Of a stretch of DNA of 64,000 bases, positions 24,943 through 34,034 are shown one piece after another. The notes under the pieces were generated by a model. It saw nothing but the letters and a program-made list of their open reading frames with translations. It was not told the DNA's origin and did not search any database. The position numbers and the translations under genes were made by a program. The stretch comes from Methylobacillus flagellatus (GTDB lineage Bacteria; Pseudomonadota; Gammaproteobacteria; Burkholderiales; Methylophilaceae): positions 1-64,000 of the forward strand of contig NZ_SCOU01000001.1 in NCBI RefSeq assembly GCF_005502435.1. Reading direction: 5' to 3'. The stretch's first letter is position 1; each line of letters starts with the position of its first letter.

Positions 24943-25842
24943 ATGCAAAAAACCGCCATCCTGCATCTGATCACCGCGGCCAGGAATGCCAGCCCATTCG
25001 ACGTCAACATGGCCTTCGATGCGGGCTTTGACAACATCATGCCGTATACGCAAGTGGCGCTCAGTGACGTGGCCGCACTGACCCAGGACGCGATATTCTC
25101 GCGCAGCCCCAGCGGCCTTAAACGCGAGGGCATCTTCATCGGTGGCCGTGATATCGACCTGGCCATGGACATGCTGAATGCCGCAGCCAGCGCTATGTTC
25201 CCGCCGTTCCAGATCTCGCTGTTCGCCGACCCGTCCGGCGCCTTCACCACGGCAGCCGCCATGGTGGCCAAAGTGGAGCAGCATCTGCGCAAACAGCATG
25301 GCGCGGGGCTGGCCGGGTGTCGGGTCAGTGTGCTGGGCGCGACCGGCCCGGTGGGCGGCTGTGCCGCCATCATCGCGGCACATGCGGGTGCCGAGGTGTC
25401 GCTGGTGGCACATGCGGTGCTGGCTGATGTACAAAACAAAGCCGCTGCCTACCAGCAGCGCTATGCGGTGAACCTGCATTGTGTGGACGGCAGTAGCAAT
25501 GCGGCCAAGACAGCCGTGCTGCAACACAGCGACGTGCTGCTGTGCTGTGCCGCGGCTGGCATACAGGTGGTGTCCATCGCGCAGATGGCGGCTTCAGCCA
25601 GCCTGAAACTGGTGGCTGACGTGAACGCCGTGCCGCCTACCGGTGCGGAAGGCGTGGACGTGATGGCGGACGGTGTGCCGGTGGCCGGTACCCAGGTGCG
25701 AGGCATAGGCGCGCTGGCCATAGGCAATCTCAAATATGCCACCCAGCACCAGTTGCTGAAGCAGATGCTGAGTGCGGAAACGCCGCAGCGTCTGGATTTC
25801 CTGTCTGCGTTCGAGACAGCACGCGCCATTCTGGCGGACTAA
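24943..25842 (+). CDS. mtdB: NAD(P)-dependent methylene-H4MPT dehydrogenase
   Basis: Oxidises methylene-H4MPT to methenyl-H4MPT, the second step of H4MPT-linked formaldehyde oxidation. It is 299 residues from the ATG at 24943; a TTG further upstream was rejected. MQKTAILHLITAARNASPFD and the following DAGFDNIMPY segment match MtdA/MtdB enzymes. The nucleotide-binding loop is SVLGATGPVGG near residue 128. Assignment to MtdB rather than MtdA rests on the linkage with mch and mptG and on family occurrence in Methylophilaceae. Confidence 0.92.
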   Translation: MQKTAILHLITAARNASPFDVNMAFDAGFDNIMPYTQVALSDVAALTQDAIFSRSPSGLKREGIFIGGRDIDLAMDMLNAAASAMFPPFQISLFADPSGAFTTAAAMVAKVEQHLRKQHGAGLAGCRVSVLGATGPVGGCAAIIAAHAGAEVSLVAHAVLADVQNKAAAYQQRYAVNLHCVDGSSNAAKTAVLQHSDVLLCCAAAGIQVVSIAQMAASASLKLVADVNAVPPTGAEGVDVMADGVPVAGTQVRGIGALAIGNLKYATQHQLLKQMLSAETPQRLDFLSAFETARAILAD

Positions 25843-25862
25843 GCCCTCAACCCGTACCGGCC

Positions 25863-27104
25863 ATGCAAGCCCGCCCGCATGTGCTGATCGCGGCCATTTC
25901 GGCACTTGCCCTGACGCAACTGGCCGTCGCAGCAGGCTACCGCGTCACGGTCATCGACGCCTATGCCGATGAGGACACCCGCGCGCTGGCGGAGCAGGTG
26001 CTGACGGTTAGCTGCGATGAACGTGGTTTTGAGGCAGCTGCTTTTGCAGCGGCGCTCATACAACTGGACAGCTCCAGCATGACCGGCATGGTGTATGGCA
26101 GTGGCTTTGAAGCCAGGCCAGACCTGCTGGAGCTGGCTCAGGCGTTCTTGCCTGTGCTGGGCAATGGCGCTGATGTGGTGCGTCGCTGCAAACAGCCGCA
26201 ACATTTCTTCCCTCTGTTGCAATCGCTAGGCCTGCCTTATCCGCCTACGCGCCTGCCGGAGGCTAATTCGCAGGCCTGGTCTGCCATCAAGCCCGCTGCT
26301 GGCGATGCCTGGCTGTACAAGCGTGGTGGCGGCTGTGGCGGCCTGCATGTGCAGCCGGCCGATACGGTGCCTGGCATGGCCGGTGATGCGTATCTGCAGC
26401 GCAAGCTGGCGGGCAGGACACTGTCGCTGCTGTTCGTGGCCGATGGCCATGACATGCAGCCGGTGGGGGTGCATGCGCAATGGTTGTCGCCCGGCGCACA
26501 TGCGCCGTATCGTTATGGTGGCGCGGTCAGCCTCAACCAGGAACGGCCTGCCTGCTATCCGGCTTTGTTGCAAGCGGCTCAAACGCTGACCCGTGCATTG
26601 GGCTTGCGCGGCCTGAACGGCATCGATGTGATCGAGCATGGCCCACTAGCGGCTGAGCTGGAGACGGGGTCCGGTGCGTTCCCTCGACGCCATGCTGAGG
26701 CAGGCTTCCATTTGCTGGAACTGAACCCGCGCCCGACCGCGACAGTGACGTTGTATCCCGCGCAGTCAGATCAGCCTGATCTGTTTAGCTTGCATATCGC
26801 AGCGTGTCAGGGTGTGCTGCTGACAGCGCCGTCATGCAGCGCGGTACATGCACACGCTGTTGTTTATGCCGTGCATGCCGTTACAATCCCTGCGGGCTTG
26901 CGCTGGCCGCCCTGGGTCAGTGATATCCCGTCGGCGGGTGCTTGCATCGCTGCGGATAGCCCGCTGTGCAGTGTCCATGCCAGCGCTGACGATGCCGCCG
27001 CCGCCCGCGCGCTGGTGCAGCAGCGGCTTGCCGAGATGCAGGCATGGCTGCGCAGCGGCTTGAGTGTTGCAAACTACAATAATAATGATACGGAACATGA
27101 CTAG
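25863..27104 (+). CDS. ATP-grasp protein of the H4MPT cluster (OrfY-like)
   Basis: A 413-residue protein with an N-terminal Rossmann-like part (VLIAAISALALTQLAVAAGY) and an ATP-grasp region: WLYKRGGGCGG as the phosphate-binding loop, then LNGIDVIEHGP and the metal-binding FHLLELNPRPTATVTLY. ATP-grasp ligases join an acid to an amine or thiol. It lies between mtdB and mch, 12 bases before the latter, where methylotrophs carry an ATP-grasp gene (orfY) needed for the C1 pathway. The substrate is unknown; a step in H4MPT or methanofuran side-chain assembly is the natural guess. Confidence 0.8.
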   Translation: MQARPHVLIAAISALALTQLAVAAGYRVTVIDAYADEDTRALAEQVLTVSCDERGFEAAAFAAALIQLDSSSMTGMVYGSGFEARPDLLELAQAFLPVLGNGADVVRRCKQPQHFFPLLQSLGLPYPPTRLPEANSQAWSAIKPAAGDAWLYKRGGGCGGLHVQPADTVPGMAGDAYLQRKLAGRTLSLLFVADGHDMQPVGVHAQWLSPGAHAPYRYGGAVSLNQERPACYPALLQAAQTLTRALGLRGLNGIDVIEHGPLAAELETGSGAFPRRHAEAGFHLLELNPRPTATVTLYPAQSDQPDLFSLHIAACQGVLLTAPSCSAVHAHAVVYAVHAVTIPAGLRWPPWVSDIPSAGACIAADSPLCSVHASADDAAAARALVQQRLAEMQAWLRSGLSVANYNNNDTEHD

Positions 27105-27116
27105 AGAGGAGCCCAC

Positions 27117-28103
27117 ATGAATCCCGCCAACCTGCCTGAGGGTGCATTACCCAGCGTCAACGCGCTGACGGCACCCTTGTTGAACCGTCTGCTGGCCGAA
27201 GCCCACAGTTTGCGGCTGGGGGTGAGCCGCCTGCCTTCGGGCGCGACCCTGATTGATGCGGGTATCCAGCATGCGGGCGGCCTGGAGGCCGGGCGCCTGA
27301 TCGCCGAGATCTGCATGGGCGGGCTGGGGCATGTCAGCCTGCAGGCCGGTGGCCCATTCAGTCACTGGCCCTGGCAGCTGACGGTACACAGTCGTAACCC
27401 GGTACTGGCCTGTCTGGGCAGCCAGTATGCAGGCTGGAGCCTGGCGCATGAGAAATTCTTTGCGCTCGGTTCCGGCCCGGCGCGCGCGCTGGCAGGCCGT
27501 GAAGAGTTGTTCAAGGAGCTGGATTACCATGATAGTGCCGATGCGGCCTGTCTGGTGCTGGAGAGCGATAAAGCGCCGCCGCCCGAAGTGGTGGCCAAGG
27601 TGGCACGCGACACGGGAGTCGCCGCCGACAAGCTTACCTTCATTCTTACGCCCACACGCAGTCTGGCCGGTACGGTGCAGATCGTGGCGCGGGTGCTGGA
27701 AGTGGCCATGCACAAGCTGCATGCGCTGCATTTTCCTTTGGCTGATGTGGTGGACGGCATGGCCAGCGCGCCCGTGCCGCCGCCATCGCCGGATTTCCTC
27801 ACCGGCATGGGCCGCACCAATGACGCCATCCTGTTCGGCGGCCATGCCCATCTGTTCGTGAACGGCAGCGACGCCGACGCGCAAGCCCTCGCGCTGGCCC
27901 TGCCCAGCAGCGCATCGCGTGACTACGGCCGCCCGTTTGCCGAGGTGTTCAAGGCGGTGAACATGGATTTCTACCAGATCGACCCCATGCTGTTCAGCCC
28001 GGCTGCGGTGACCGTCACCGCCATGCAGTCCGGCAACAGCTATTTCGCTGGCCGACTGGACGCGGCCTTGCTGGATCAGTCCTTCGGTTATTCAGCACGT
28101 TGA
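27117..28103 (+). CDS. mch: Methenyl-H4MPT cyclohydrolase
   Basis: Hydrolyses methenyl-H4MPT to formyl-H4MPT, which then enters the Fhc complex. It is 328 residues, the usual family length, preceded by a strong GAGAGGAG site. Conserved segments include [44 protein letters not shown] and [11 protein letters not shown]. The stop overlaps the TTG start of the next gene. It sits with mtdB upstream, so the two consecutive enzymes are encoded together. Confidence 0.96.
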   Translation: MNPANLPEGALPSVNALTAPLLNRLLAEAHSLRLGVSRLPSGATLIDAGIQHAGGLEAGRLIAEICMGGLGHVSLQAGGPFSHWPWQLTVHSRNPVLACLGSQYAGWSLAHEKFFALGSGPARALAGREELFKELDYHDSADAACLVLESDKAPPPEVVAKVARDTGVAADKLTFILTPTRSLAGTVQIVARVLEVAMHKLHALHFPLADVVDGMASAPVPPPSPDFLTGMGRTNDAILFGGHAHLFVNGSDADAQALALALPSSASRDYGRPFAEVFKAVNMDFYQIDPMLFSPAAVTVTAMQSGNSYFAGRLDAALLDQSFGYSAR

Positions 28104-29005
28104 CACGCCGCATCGCCATCTTCACCGACGAGCCGGGCTGGCACGGGCAGCAGTTGCAGCAGGCATTCTCCAGACGTGGGGTGGAGGCGCTATTTGTTTC
28201 ACTGCAACAGTGTGCGTTCGCGCTGCACCAGCAGCAGCCTCAACCAACGCCATGGGTACGGATCCCGGGATTTGAACAGTCGCTGCCAGACGGTGTGTTC
28301 GTGCGCGGCGTCAGTGGTGGCAGTCTGCAGCAGGTGATCATGCGCCTTGATGTGCTGCATGCGCTGAAGCTGCTCGGCGTGCCGGTCTACAACGACGGGC
28401 GTGCCATCGAGCGCACGGTGGATAAAGCCATGACCAGCCTGCTGATGCAGTTGCATGTGCTGCCCAGCCCGCCGACCTGGGTATGTGAATCACGCTGGCA
28501 GGCGGCTGAGTTGCTCAAGGCAGAACACGCCGCTGGCCATGCGCTGGTGCTCAAGCCTTTGTTCGGCTCGCAGGGCAAGGGTGTGCAACGCCTGTTGCCA
28601 GGCAGTGCCTTGCCGGTGCCCATGCTGCCCGAAGTGGATGGCCTGTATTACTTGCAGCGTTATATCGATAGCGGAGCAGGGCGCTGGCACGATTACCGCG
28701 TGTTCGTGATCGGTCAGCGCGTGCTGGCCTGCATGCGCCGTCATGGGCAGGACTGGGTCAACAATGTGGCGGTGGGCGGCCGCTGTGAGCTGGTGGAAGG
28801 CGATGCCGAACTGGAAGCGCTGGCGCTGGCCGCGGCGCGCGCAGTGGATATCGCCTACTGTGGCGTGGACATCATCCGCGACCTGCACGGCCAGTGTCAT
28901 GTGCTGGAAGTGAACAGCATCCCGGCCTGGCGCGGCCTGCAATCGGTGGCCAGGCAGGACATCGCGCTGGCCCTGGTCGACGATTTTGTTGCGCAGCTGG
29001 CATGA
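28100..29005 (+). CDS. RimK-like ATP-grasp ligase (Orf17/MptN-type)
   Basis: The start is TTG at 28100, overlapping the mch stop as TTGA. The 301-residue protein has a RimK/MptN architecture: N-terminal [32 protein letters not shown], the ATP-binding loop [26 protein letters not shown], and the metal site [19 protein letters not shown]. RimK-family ligases add glutamate; in archaea MptN adds glutamate to H4MPT. The methylotroph orf17 gene of this type is required for the pathway. A glutamylation step in cofactor synthesis is likely but inferred. Confidence 0.85.
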   Translation: MTRRIAIFTDEPGWHGQQLQQAFSRRGVEALFVSLQQCAFALHQQQPQPTPWVRIPGFEQSLPDGVFVRGVSGGSLQQVIMRLDVLHALKLLGVPVYNDGRAIERTVDKAMTSLLMQLHVLPSPPTWVCESRWQAAELLKAEHAAGHALVLKPLFGSQGKGVQRLLPGSALPVPMLPEVDGLYYLQRYIDSGAGRWHDYRVFVIGQRVLACMRRHGQDWVNNVAVGGRCELVEGDAELEALALAAARAVDIAYCGVDIIRDLHGQCHVLEVNSIPAWRGLQSVARQDIALALVDDFVAQLA

Positions 29006-29868
29006 CGGATACGAATAGCGATCCCGTGGATGACAACGCGCTTACACTAAGGCTGGCTGCGGCGTTCAAATACGCATGCCTGGCCGAGCTGGAGGCATTG
29101 AAGCCCGGCAATGTGCATATCTTTGCCGATGGGCACGGCATGACGGTGCAGCATTTTTTGCGCAGTGCCGACGTGGCCGCTCCGGCTATCTGCACGCCTG
29201 CTGCCAGTGTGGGCCAGCGCATCCTGCTGGCCACGCAAGCCACCATGGCCGAGGTGGGCTGCAACACCAATCTGGGCATCCTGTTGCTGGCTGCCCCCAT
29301 GCTGCAGGCGGCGCAGCGGGCGGGTGGTCAATTCAGCATGGCGCAGTTGCAAGCGGTGTTGCAGAGCCTGACGGTGGCGGATGCGCAGGCCGCGTATGCC
29401 GCCATCCGCCTTGCCAACCCGGCTGGACTGGGGCAGAGCGGGCGACACGATGTGCATCAGGACGTGCAGGTGACCTTGTTGGTGACGATGCAGGAAGCGG
29501 CGGTGCGTGACCGTATCGCCTGGCAGTATGCGCATGCTTATGCGGATATCGTCGCTGCGCTGGATTATTACCGGCAGTGCCAGCAGCGCTGGCAGCGTCC
29601 GGCCTGGGCGGTCAGTGCGGTATATCTGCGTTTTCTGGCGACCTTGGCAGATAGTCATGTGGCACGCAAACATGGTGCGGACCTGGCCGAGCAAGTGCGT
29701 GCGGAAGCGCTGCCCCACTGGCAAGCGCTGGAAAACAGCGACAACCCGAAAACCCTGCAAGGCACATTATTGGCCTTCGACCGCGCGCTGAAGTTGCGGC
29801 AACTCAACCCCGGCACCAGTGCAGACCTGACGGTGGCAACCTTGCTACTTAGTCGTTTGACTGGCTAG
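29002..29868 (+). CDS. Triphosphoribosyl-dephospho-CoA synthase-like protein (Orf5-type)
   Basis: It is 288 residues from the ATG at 29002, which overlaps the previous stop as ATGA; a longer frame upstream is rejected. It is an all-helical CitG/MdcB-family protein with the typical LEALKPGNVHIF, SVGQRILLATQATMAEVGCNTNLGILLLAAP and GRHDVHQD motifs. In citrate and malonate systems the family makes a triphosphoribosyl-dephospho-CoA prosthetic group; in H4MPT clusters a diverged member (orf5) is always linked with mch and is thought to act in cofactor synthesis. The actual reaction here is not established. Confidence 0.85.
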   Translation: MTDTNSDPVDDNALTLRLAAAFKYACLAELEALKPGNVHIFADGHGMTVQHFLRSADVAAPAICTPAASVGQRILLATQATMAEVGCNTNLGILLLAAPMLQAAQRAGGQFSMAQLQAVLQSLTVADAQAAYAAIRLANPAGLGQSGRHDVHQDVQVTLLVTMQEAAVRDRIAWQYAHAYADIVAALDYYRQCQQRWQRPAWAVSAVYLRFLATLADSHVARKHGADLAEQVRAEALPHWQALENSDNPKTLQGTLLAFDRALKLRQLNPGTSADLTVATLLLSRLTG

Positions 29869-30260
29869 AACAGCGCTGGTGGACTTTGCCGCACGTGCAG
29901 CAGGCGCGGGGCGCTTAATGATTTTTGTGGTTTGGTCTGGCTCACCCAATGCTGCATATTGGAAACCACGATCACCTCGGCCACTTTTGCGGCGCAGAAG
30001 ATGGTCACCAGCAGCATCGCTGTCATCATTATTATGCGCTTCCAGCGCACTGGCACCATTAGCACACGCAGCCAGCGCGCAGCGGAGGGTCTGATTTGGC
30101 GTCTGGCAGCAGCGGCTGCGACTGGTGTGAGTGTGGTTCTGTTCAAAGCGCTGTCGGCTGGTTTGACGTCGGCAGGCTGTAGGCGGGCATGCAATGCACG
30201 CGCTCTTTTGTGCAGCAGGCGCGAGCTGAGGCTGGTGGGCGGGAGCGTTGTCGTTCTCAT
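29865..30260 (-). CDS. Hypothetical small membrane protein
   Basis: A possible 131-residue protein from MRTTTLPPTSLSSRL with a basic N-terminal half and one clear transmembrane helix near residues 75-97 (IIMMTAMLLVTIFCAAKVAEV). Upstream in-frame starts at 30275 and 30374 exist. No strong ribosome site is visible. Its stop (TAG) overlaps the stop of the CitG-like gene through a shared CTAG, a tail-to-tail arrangement. A plus-strand frame covers the same DNA but translates to low-quality sequence. I do not recognise it, and it may not be a gene. Confidence 0.4.
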   Translation of the reverse strand: MRTTTLPPTSLSSRLLHKRARALHARLQPADVKPADSALNRTTLTPVAAAAARRQIRPSAARWLRVLMVPVRWKRIIMMTAMLLVTIFCAAKVAEVIVVSNMQHWVSQTKPQKSLSAPRLLHVRQSPPALF

Positions 30261-30618
30261 GATGTCGGCTTTCATCAGGCATGGTGCCGCCAGGCGGAGC
30301 AGTGTTTGCAGTAGCGGATACGCGGCGTATGTGGATGGGAGCACTATAACGATCAGCAAGCCGGGCTGATGCAAGGATCAGAGGGCGCTTTGTGCTTTAG
30401 TCCCAGCTTTCAAGCGCATCATGTACAGGCCGCTTTTGTCTGTGTGGCGATCAGGAAACAATCAGCAAAAATGAAAAAATGAGTTCAAACTGTCACATTG
30501 TCGTAGTAATATCCCACTTCTAACGATTTTCATTATGTAGGTGCGCTCGCATCTGCACCCCAAAACAGTAGTGAAAAAAATTTCGGCATTCATTTAGCGC
30601 ATCTCTAGGAGGAGCAAT
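30261..30618 (+). promoter_or_regulatory. Upstream region of the RuMP genes
   Basis: 358 bases without a convincing gene, more AT-rich toward tal. A TTGTCG (30498-30503) and TAACGA (30521-30526) pair with 17-base spacing is a weak sigma-70-like candidate; CATTAT at 30531-30536 is another -10 option. AGGAGGAG precedes the tal start. Confidence 0.35.
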
Positions 30619-31572
30619 ATGGCAAATTTGTTGGATCAATTGAAAGGCATGACCACCATCGTCGCGGATACTGGCGACGTTGAGGCGATCAAGAGCGTAA
30701 AGCCTGTGGACGCGACCACCAACCCGTCCCTGCTGCTGAAGGCAAGCACCATCCCTCAATACGCCCCGCTGATCGATGAAGCCATCGCTTATGCCAAGGC
30801 TCAAGGCGGCAGCAAGGAAGTTCAGATCGAGAACGCGGCTGACAAGCTGGCTGTGCTGATCGGTATCGAGATCTCCAAGGTTGTGCCAGGCCGTATCTCC
30901 ACCGAAGTGGACGCACGTCTGTCCTTCAACATCGACAAGATGGTGGCCAAGGGCCGCAAGCTGATCAAGCTGTACGAAGAAGCCGGTGTAGGCAAAGACC
31001 GTGTGCTGATCAAGCTGGCCTCCACCTGGGAAGGCATCAAGGCGGGCGAGCAACTGGAAAAAGAAGGCATCCAGTGCAACCTGACCCTGCTGTTCGGTTT
31101 CGGTCAGGCACGTGCCTGTGCTGAAGCTGGCGTATTCCTGATCTCCCCATTCGTTGGCCGTATCCTGGACTGGTACAAGGCCAAGAACCCAGGTACCGAA
31201 TACACCCAGGAAACCGATCCTGGCGTGGTTTCTGTACGCAAGATCTACGCGTTCTACAAGGAGCACGGCTTCAAGACCGTGGTCATGGGCGCTTCCTTCC
31301 GCAACACCGGTGAACTGATCGCGCTGGCTGGTTGCGACCGCCTGACCGTATCGCCTAACCTGCTGCAGGACCTGGCGGCGACCGAAGGCACGCTGGTGCG
31401 TGTACTGAACGACGAAGGTGCGAAGTCTGCGCCTCCAGCCAAGCTGACCGAAGAAGAATTCCGCTTCCAGCTCAACGAAGATGCCATGGCAACCGAGAAG
31501 TTGTCCGAAGGCATCCGTGGTTTCGTGGCTGACCAAATCAAGTTGGAAAAAGCTCTGGCAGAAAAGCTTTAA
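30619..31572 (+). CDS. tal: Transaldolase
   Basis: Transfers dihydroxyacetone units between sugar phosphates, regenerating ribulose 5-phosphate in the RuMP cycle. It is 317 residues, the length of the TalB subfamily. Visible motifs are [12 protein letters not shown], the Schiff-base lysine in [12 protein letters not shown] near residue 132, [24 protein letters not shown]-like [12 protein letters not shown], and GASFRNTGE. An excellent AGGAGGAG site lies six bases from the ATG. Codon usage is strongly biased (AAG, CTG, GGT), as expected for an abundant C1 enzyme. It is followed by two hairpins and then hxlA. Confidence 0.97.
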   Translation: MANLLDQLKGMTTIVADTGDVEAIKSVKPVDATTNPSLLLKASTIPQYAPLIDEAIAYAKAQGGSKEVQIENAADKLAVLIGIEISKVVPGRISTEVDARLSFNIDKMVAKGRKLIKLYEEAGVGKDRVLIKLASTWEGIKAGEQLEKEGIQCNLTLLFGFGQARACAEAGVFLISPFVGRILDWYKAKNPGTEYTQETDPGVVSVRKIYAFYKEHGFKTVVMGASFRNTGELIALAGCDRLTVSPNLLQDLAATEGTLVRVLNDEGAKSAPPAKLTEEEFRFQLNEDAMATEKLSEGIRGFVADQIKLEKALAEKL

Positions 31573-31582
31573 TTCTGCCGTT

Positions 31583-31651
31583 CGGATGTCGCGTCAGTGA
31601 TTGACGTTGACATCCGACCGTCTCGGCCTATACCATCTAGGCCGGATTTTT
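31583..31651 (+). terminator. Two hairpins between tal and hxlA, second terminator-like
   Basis: The first hairpin has 8-bp outer arms CGGATGTC/GACATCCG (31583-31590, 31609-31616) with an inner GTCA/TGAC pair. The second has 7-bp arms CGGCCTA/TAGGCCG (31624-31630, 31638-31644) followed by GATTTTTAG. The second can act as a Rho-independent terminator or partial attenuator. Confidence 0.65.
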
Positions 31652-31696
31652 AGTAAACCCGTTCTAACCTGTAACTCTAAAATTGGAGAAAGCATA

Positions 31697-32329
31697 ATGG
31701 CATTAACTCAAATGGCACTGGATTCCTTGGATTTCGACGCAACTGTTGCGCTGGCTGAAAAAGTTGCTCCACACGTAGACATCCTGGAAATCGGTACCCC
31801 ATGCATCAAGCATAACGGTATCAAGCTGCTGGAAACCCTGCGTGCTAAGTTCCCAAACAACCAAATCCTGGTTGACCTGAAGACCATGGACGCTGGCTTC
31901 TACGAAGCTGAGCCATTCTACAAGGCCGGTGCTGACATCTGTACCGTTCTGGGTACCGCTGACCTGGGCACCATCAAGGGTGTGATCGATGTTGCTAACA
32001 AGTACGGTAAGTCCGCTCAAGTTGACCTGATCAACGTAGCTGACAAAGCAACCCGCACTCAAGAAGCTGTCAAGCTGGGCGCGCACATCATCGGTGTGCA
32101 CACCGGTCTGGACCAACAAGCTGCTGGCGGCACCCCATTCACCGACCTGGCACTGATCGCCAGCCTGAACACCGGCGTGAAGATCTCTGTTGCTGGCGGC
32201 GTTAAGGCTTCCACCACCGCTCAAGTACGTGATGCTGGCGCTGCCATCATCGTGGCTGGTGCTGCTATCTACGGTGCTGCTGATCCAGCTGCTTCCGCTG
32301 CTGAAATCACCGCAATCGCTCACGCTTAA
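31697..32329 (+). CDS. hxlA: 3-Hexulose-6-phosphate synthase
   Basis: The key RuMP enzyme condenses formaldehyde with ribulose 5-phosphate to hexulose 6-phosphate. It is 210 residues from the ATG at 31697 with a GGAGA site; an upstream frame was rejected. It is a (beta/alpha)8 member of the OMP-decarboxylase superfamily, with DILEIGTPCIKHNGI, the catalytic and metal residues in LVDLKTMDAGFYEAE, and the phosphate-binding VAGGVKAST and IIVAGAAIYGA. Codon usage is highly biased (GCT, GTT, AAC), indicating very high expression. A terminator-like hairpin separates it from hxlB. Confidence 0.97.
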   Translation: MALTQMALDSLDFDATVALAEKVAPHVDILEIGTPCIKHNGIKLLETLRAKFPNNQILVDLKTMDAGFYEAEPFYKAGADICTVLGTADLGTIKGVIDVANKYGKSAQVDLINVADKATRTQEAVKLGAHIIGVHTGLDQQAAGGTPFTDLALIASLNTGVKISVAGGVKASTTAQVRDAGAAIIVAGAAIYGAADPAASAAEITAIAHA

Positions 32330-32394
32330 TTGCGAATTGAATTCCAGGGATTTAACCCATCTGGGAATCCATCCAGGAATTTAATGCAGTGATG

Positions 32395-32432
32395 AAAAAA
32401 TCCCGACCCAGCGATGCGTCGGGATTTTTTTT
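32395..32432 (+). terminator. Rho-independent terminator between hxlA and hxlB
   Basis: A 7-bp TCCCGAC/GTCGGGA stem (32401-32407, 32418-32424) with a 10-base loop is flanked by six A and eight T. It should end most hxlA transcripts and can act on either strand. Confidence 0.88.
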
Positions 32433-32476
32433 GAATCAGCTTCTTCTTTGCTTCATTCGTTCTAAAGGACAACACT

Positions 32477-33013
32477 ATGGACCATCAAAAATTTATTCTG
32501 GATAAGCTGGCAAGCATTCTGGACGTCACCGACAAGAGCAAGGCCACCGAGCTGCTGGCGCTGGTTGAAGCAGCTGGCCGTACCTTCATCGGCGGTGCAG
32601 GCCGCTCCCTGCTGGTGTCGCGTTTCTTCGCGATGCGTCTGGTGCACGCTGGCTACAACGTCAGCATGATAGGCGAAGTCGTCACTCCGGCCATCAAGGC
32701 GGGTGACCTGCTGATCCTGGTCTCTGGCTCCGGTGGTACCGAAACCCTGCTGCCATTCGTCAAGAAGGCCAAGTCCGTTGGCGCCAAGCTGGTGGTCATC
32801 TCCATGAAGAAGTCCTCGGCAATGGCCGACGTGGCTGACCTGGTGATCCAGGTCGGTCAGGACGACAGCTTCCCGCTGACCAAGGGCATGCCCATGGGTT
32901 CGCAGTTCGAACTGTCTACCCTGATCTTCCTGGAAGGTGCCATTTCCGAGCTGATCCACGCCAAGGGTCTGACCGAAGAAGGTATGCGCGCGATCCACGC
33001 CAACCTGGAGTAA
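32477..33013 (+). CDS. hxlB: 6-Phospho-3-hexuloisomerase
   Basis: Converts hexulose 6-phosphate to fructose 6-phosphate, pulling the RuMP condensation forward. It is 178 residues with an AAAGGA site nine bases before the ATG. The SIS sugar-isomerase fold is shown by FIGGAGRSLLVSRFFAMRLVH, LILVSGSGGTETLLPFVKKAK and LVVISMKKSSAMADVADLVIQV. The last part (MPMGSQFELSTLIFLEGAI) matches the family. It is close to hxlA but behind a terminator, so it is probably expressed at a lower level or from its own promoter. Confidence 0.96.
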   Translation: MDHQKFILDKLASILDVTDKSKATELLALVEAAGRTFIGGAGRSLLVSRFFAMRLVHAGYNVSMIGEVVTPAIKAGDLLILVSGSGGTETLLPFVKKAKSVGAKLVVISMKKSSAMADVADLVIQVGQDDSFPLTKGMPMGSQFELSTLIFLEGAISELIHAKGLTEEGMRAIHANLE

Positions 33014-33023
33014 TACCGCTACC

Positions 33024-33085
33024 CCCTTGCTTGCAAGGGCATGGGCGATGTAAGGAGTGTGCCTGCCGGTGCACTCCTTTTTTAT
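33024..33085 (+). terminator. Two consecutive hairpins after hxlB
   Basis: The first is CCCTTGC/GCAAGGG (33024-33039) with a 2-base nominal loop. The second is AAGGAGTG/CACTCCTT (33052-33079) followed by TTTTATTTT, a good Rho-independent terminator. Confidence 0.85.
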
Positions 33086-33408
33086 TTTCCGAACCGCTTG
33101 TTTTTGATAGAACGCAAGCCAGTTGTTTTTGATAGAACGCAAGAATTTGATTGAACCTGAGGGACTTTATTTCTTGTTGCGATGTCTCAAGTTATACCAG
33201 CCAGTGCCGTTCACTACACAGTATTCATGCTGCTGCAGCGTGACGGAGACTTGGCGGGGAAGTTGCTGAACCAGTGCTGCTACAACCCTGCGGCCTGGGT
33301 CGACAAAGTGCTCCGGTCTTCATCACCAGCAGAAGCCGGGTAACCGTAGTGGCAGCCTGTGTCGTGATCCGTCCGGGCGGCCTTAACAGCAATGTAGAGG
33401 AGAGCATC
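33086..33408. other. Intergenic region between hxlB and fae homologue
   Basis: No gene is seen in about 320 bases; an in-frame extension of the fae frame to 33274 is not supported by a ribosome site. A 21-bp direct repeat beginning TTGTTTTTGATAG lies at 33098-33118 and 33123-33143 with a 25-bp period. A promoter for the fae homologue is expected here but was not pinned down. Confidence 0.6.
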
Positions 33409-34005
33409 ATGGGCATCGTAGAAAGAATAGGCGAATTCATTTCCCCGGGCAGTGAAGAAGACGTCGCTGTCATGCAGGTCAGCAAGAAACCGGTGATCGA
33501 CCGGGTGCTGGTCGGCGAGGCGTTGGTGATCGAGGATATGGACCTCAAGAACGTGGCGCATATCGACCTCATCATCGGGCCGCGTGGCAGTGCAGCAGAA
33601 GACGCCTTCTGCCGTACCCTGACCGACCAGAAAGAAGGCGTGAACGGCCTGCTGGCCATCGTGGCGCCCAATATGATGGTCAAGCCAGCCACGGTCATGT
33701 TCAACAAAGTCACCATCAAGGACGGTCGTCAGGCCGTGCAGATGTTCGGCCCCGCACAGCGTGGCATTGCCATGGCCATCATGGACAGTGTGGCAGAAGG
33801 CTTGATCCCCCAGGACGAAGCGGACGATGTGTTCATCTGTGTGGGCGTGTTCATCGACCATAAAGCGGATGATGATCGCAAGATCCAGGAATGGAACTAC
33901 CGTGCCACGCGTCAGGCGCTGCGCAGTGCCGTGTTGCGTGAACCCAAGGTCGCCGATCTGCTCAAGCAGTACAAGGGCTCGGCGCATCCGTTCCAGGCCA
34001 AGTGA
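33409..34005 (+). CDS. Formaldehyde-activating enzyme homologue (Fae-like, long form)
   Basis: Canonical Fae condenses formaldehyde with H4MPT to methylene-H4MPT. This protein is 198 residues from [14 protein letters not shown], with a GAGGAGA site, against about 170 for canonical Fae. It carries about 25 extra N-terminal residues and a few residues inserted before the conserved [20 protein letters not shown], whose His is the proposed catalytic residue. The [26 protein letters not shown] block is well conserved. It is therefore a Fae2-like paralogue rather than the main enzyme; whether it is active on H4MPT is not shown. It lies beside the RuMP genes. Confidence 0.85.
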   Translation: MGIVERIGEFISPGSEEDVAVMQVSKKPVIDRVLVGEALVIEDMDLKNVAHIDLIIGPRGSAAEDAFCRTLTDQKEGVNGLLAIVAPNMMVKPATVMFNKVTIKDGRQAVQMFGPAQRGIAMAIMDSVAEGLIPQDEADDVFICVGVFIDHKADDDRKIQEWNYRATRQALRSAVLREPKVADLLKQYKGSAHPFQAK

Positions 34006-34034
34006 CACGTGCTGATGCGTAGTGCGCCGACTGG

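Noticed and set aside
28894-29001. Upstream extension of the CitG-like gene
   Set aside because: It is inside the RimK-like gene; the ATG overlapping the stop as ATGA at 29002 begins the conserved sequence.
29932-30369. Plus-strand open frame over the hypothetical membrane protein region
   Set aside because: The opposite strand has a better hydrophobic helix pattern; no ribosome site or familiar motif on the plus strand.
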